Assembly: GCA_035691485.1 (NCBI GenBank)
Contig: DASSIZ010000061.1
Location: 1 to 36,510, forward strand
Source of the DNA: Terriglobales bacterium
Lineage (GTDB): Bacteria; Acidobacteriota; Terriglobia; Terriglobales; Acidobacteriaceae
Length of the DNA stretch: 36,510 nt
Direction of reading: 5' to 3'
Positions 33,204 to 36,510 of this stretch are shown in pieces. Made by a program: the position numbers and the translations under genes. How positions within the stretch are numbered: the stretch's first letter is position 1; each line of letters opens with the position of its first letter. The notes below the pieces were generated by a model. That model saw only the letters and a program-made list of their open reading frames with translations, was not told the DNA's origin and did no database searches.

Positions 33204-33989
33204 CTACCAGGACCCACTGGCGCCGCCTCCGCCGCTGGCGCCGCCGCCAAAGCCGCCAAAGCCGCCTGAGCTGCCGCCAAAACCACCGGACCCGCCGCCG
33301 CTGCCCCAACCTCCACCCATCGGCCCCATCCACCACCAGCCGGGACTGCGGCGCTGCCCTCCCAAGCGCGACAGCACCCGGATGACGGAGAACACACCGA
33401 AGATGAGGATCAAGATCGCCCACGCCGGGAGCCCCGAATTCGGCTCCGGCTGCGGCACCCTTGCCGGTGCGGGCCGCTGGTCTAGACTGACGCCGCGGTC
33501 GGACGCGATCAACCCGGCTACGCGTTGCACCGCCAGCTCCGTCGCGGCGCTGTAATCATTCTGGCGAAGCAACGGCACCATCGCCCGTCCGATGTCTCCG
33601 GCGCGAGCATCGTTGATTACCGGTTCCAGGCCGTAGCCAACTTCGAAGCGGTACTTCCGCTCCCGGGGCGCGATCAACAACAGGATTCCCCGATTGTCTT
33701 TGCGCCCGACCCCGAGGTGCTTGAACAGGTCCACGGCGTAGTCTTCAATCGGTCGTCCCTCCAGCGACTGCACCGTGACCACGGCAATTTGCGCGCTCGT
33801 CTTCTGCTCCACCTCGGCGCACAAGCCATTGATCCGCGCCGCCGTGGGCTCGTCAATCGCCTGCGAGAGGTCGGTGACATAGTTGTTGGGGTGAATATCG
33901 GATATTTTCTCCGCGCGCAGTCCGGCCGGCGCCGCTGCCATCACGCAGAGACACAGGCAGACTGCCAGGAACTGGGAAAGCACACGCAT
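33204..33989 (-). CDS. TPM-domain (YgcG-like) membrane protein, 261 aa
   Basis: An exported protein with a signal peptide (VLSQFLAVCLCLCVMAAAPAG then LRAEK), a TPM domain at about 28-160 (NNYVTDLSQAIDEPTAARIN, SAQIAVVTVQSLEG, NRGILLLIAPRERKYRFEVGYGLE), one transmembrane helix at about 187-205 (AWAILILIFGVFSVIRVL) and a very Gly/Ser-rich tail ending GASGSW. This is the usual shape of the family that partners with LemA. The start 33989 is picked to place the signal peptide first; there is no clear ribosome-binding site. It is the first gene of the minus-strand operon and divergent from lon. Confidence 0.92.
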   Translation of the reverse strand: MRVLSQFLAVCLCLCVMAAAPAGLRAEKISDIHPNNYVTDLSQAIDEPTAARINGLCAEVEQKTSAQIAVVTVQSLEGRPIEDYAVDLFKHLGVGRKDNRGILLLIAPRERKYRFEVGYGLEPVINDARAGDIGRAMVPLLRQNDYSAATELAVQRVAGLIASDRGVSLDQRPAPARVPQPEPNSGLPAWAILILIFGVFSVIRVLSRLGGQRRSPGWWWMGPMGGGWGSGGGSGGFGGSSGGFGGFGGGASGGGGASGSW

Positions 33990-34144
33990 TCGACGCGACA
34001 ATTCTACAGGCCTGTCCAAATCCGCTCGCGACGACCCTTTTTCGCGCCAGCCTCGCAGGTTCCAGGTGGCGAGCGGGCCGGATGACTCCGCGCACGCAAC
34101 AAGTTGCACATACGCTTAATCCCGTTGCAGCACACCCCATTGCT

Positions 34145-34213
34145 GGTTGCAACCGCTAAATTTTCGCCAAGCACCTTCGGAGCAACTTGCGCCGGGGCCC
34201 GACCATTTATAAT
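34145..34213 (+). promoter_or_regulatory. lon promoter -10 box and nearby palindrome
   Basis: TATAAT at 34208-34213 is a perfect -10 hexamer on the plus strand; a weak -35 candidate (ACTTGC) lies at 34185-34190 with a 17-nt spacer. Transcription would begin near 34220 and give a leader of about 65 nt before the GTG start of lon. GGTTGCAACC at 34145-34154 is a perfect 10-bp palindrome, and GCAAC/GTTGC (34096-34107) is a related dyad; both lie in the divergent spacer and could bind a regulator. No CIRCE or HspR-like site was seen. Confidence 0.55.
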
Positions 34214-34286
34214 GTCAGGGAGTAGCGACACGGTGCCGGTCCGTGAGGGGCCAGGTGTCGCAGTATCCCAGGACAAAGGCGGACGA

Positions 34287-36510
<2,224 letters not shown>

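Overview
The window is a high-GC bacterial chromosomal segment. It most likely comes from an acidobacterium (Acidobacteriota, Terriglobia/Koribacter-like). The basis is the mix of an Oar-type TonB receptor with an N-terminal carboxypeptidase-regulatory-like domain, a serine/threonine kinase fused to a TPR tail, a PDZ-membrane-GAF-SpoIIE phosphatase, a parvulin-type prolyl isomerase, and many small palindromic and tandem repeats between genes. The taxon is inferred from gene content only. No rRNA, tRNA, CRISPR array, insertion sequence or phage gene was seen.

Layout. 1-1230: 3' truncated amino-acid permease on the minus strand. 1351-5770: a plus-strand run of GYD-domain protein, phosphoribosyltransferase, alpha/beta hydrolase, quinone oxidoreductase, zinc-ribbon/PspC protein and sorbosone-dehydrogenase-like protein, with short tandem repeats directly before two of the genes. 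5771-6233: repeat-rich spacer with one doubtful small ORF. 6234-7661: minus-strand cation efflux protein with an unusually long tail. 7786-10786: parvulin, YajQ and long-chain polyprenyl diphosphate synthase, with three hairpin-repeat copies between the last two. 11003-17622: Oar-like receptor, STAS protein and receptor-type Ser/Thr kinase. 17852-19000: secreted cysteine-rich protein of unknown function. 19065-23877, minus strand: BamE-like secreted protein, CPBP protease, GHMP kinase and PLP-dependent decarboxylase. 24109-26655: lipocalin-like protein, a second quinone oxidoreductase and an unknown secreted protein. 27039-33989, minus strand: S9 peptidase, SpoIIE-type phosphatase, LemA, nucleotidyltransferase-like protein and TPM protein. 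34287-36510: Lon protease, 3' truncated.

Working together. Most of the content looks like core chromosome: envelope folding and quality control (parvulin, S9 peptidase, CPBP, Lon), signalling (STAS, Ser/Thr kinase, SpoIIE phosphatase), isoprenoid synthesis and metal export. The most coherent local units are four: the PRTase and hydrolase pair, which is the split form of a fusion known elsewhere; the translationally coupled GHMP kinase and CPBP pair; the TPM, nucleotidyltransferase-like and LemA operon; and Lon divergent from that operon.

The least explained signal lies in the spacers. Several hold exact 7-nt (one 8-nt) tandem arrays whose unit sequence differs from place to place while the period stays constant. 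Others hold hairpin elements, including a three-copy element of about 88 nt. No strong evidence of a complete novel multi-gene system was found. The best leads are the repeat arrays, the nucleotidyltransferase-like protein with an altered catalytic motif inside the TPM/LemA operon, and the triple-domain tail of the cation efflux protein.
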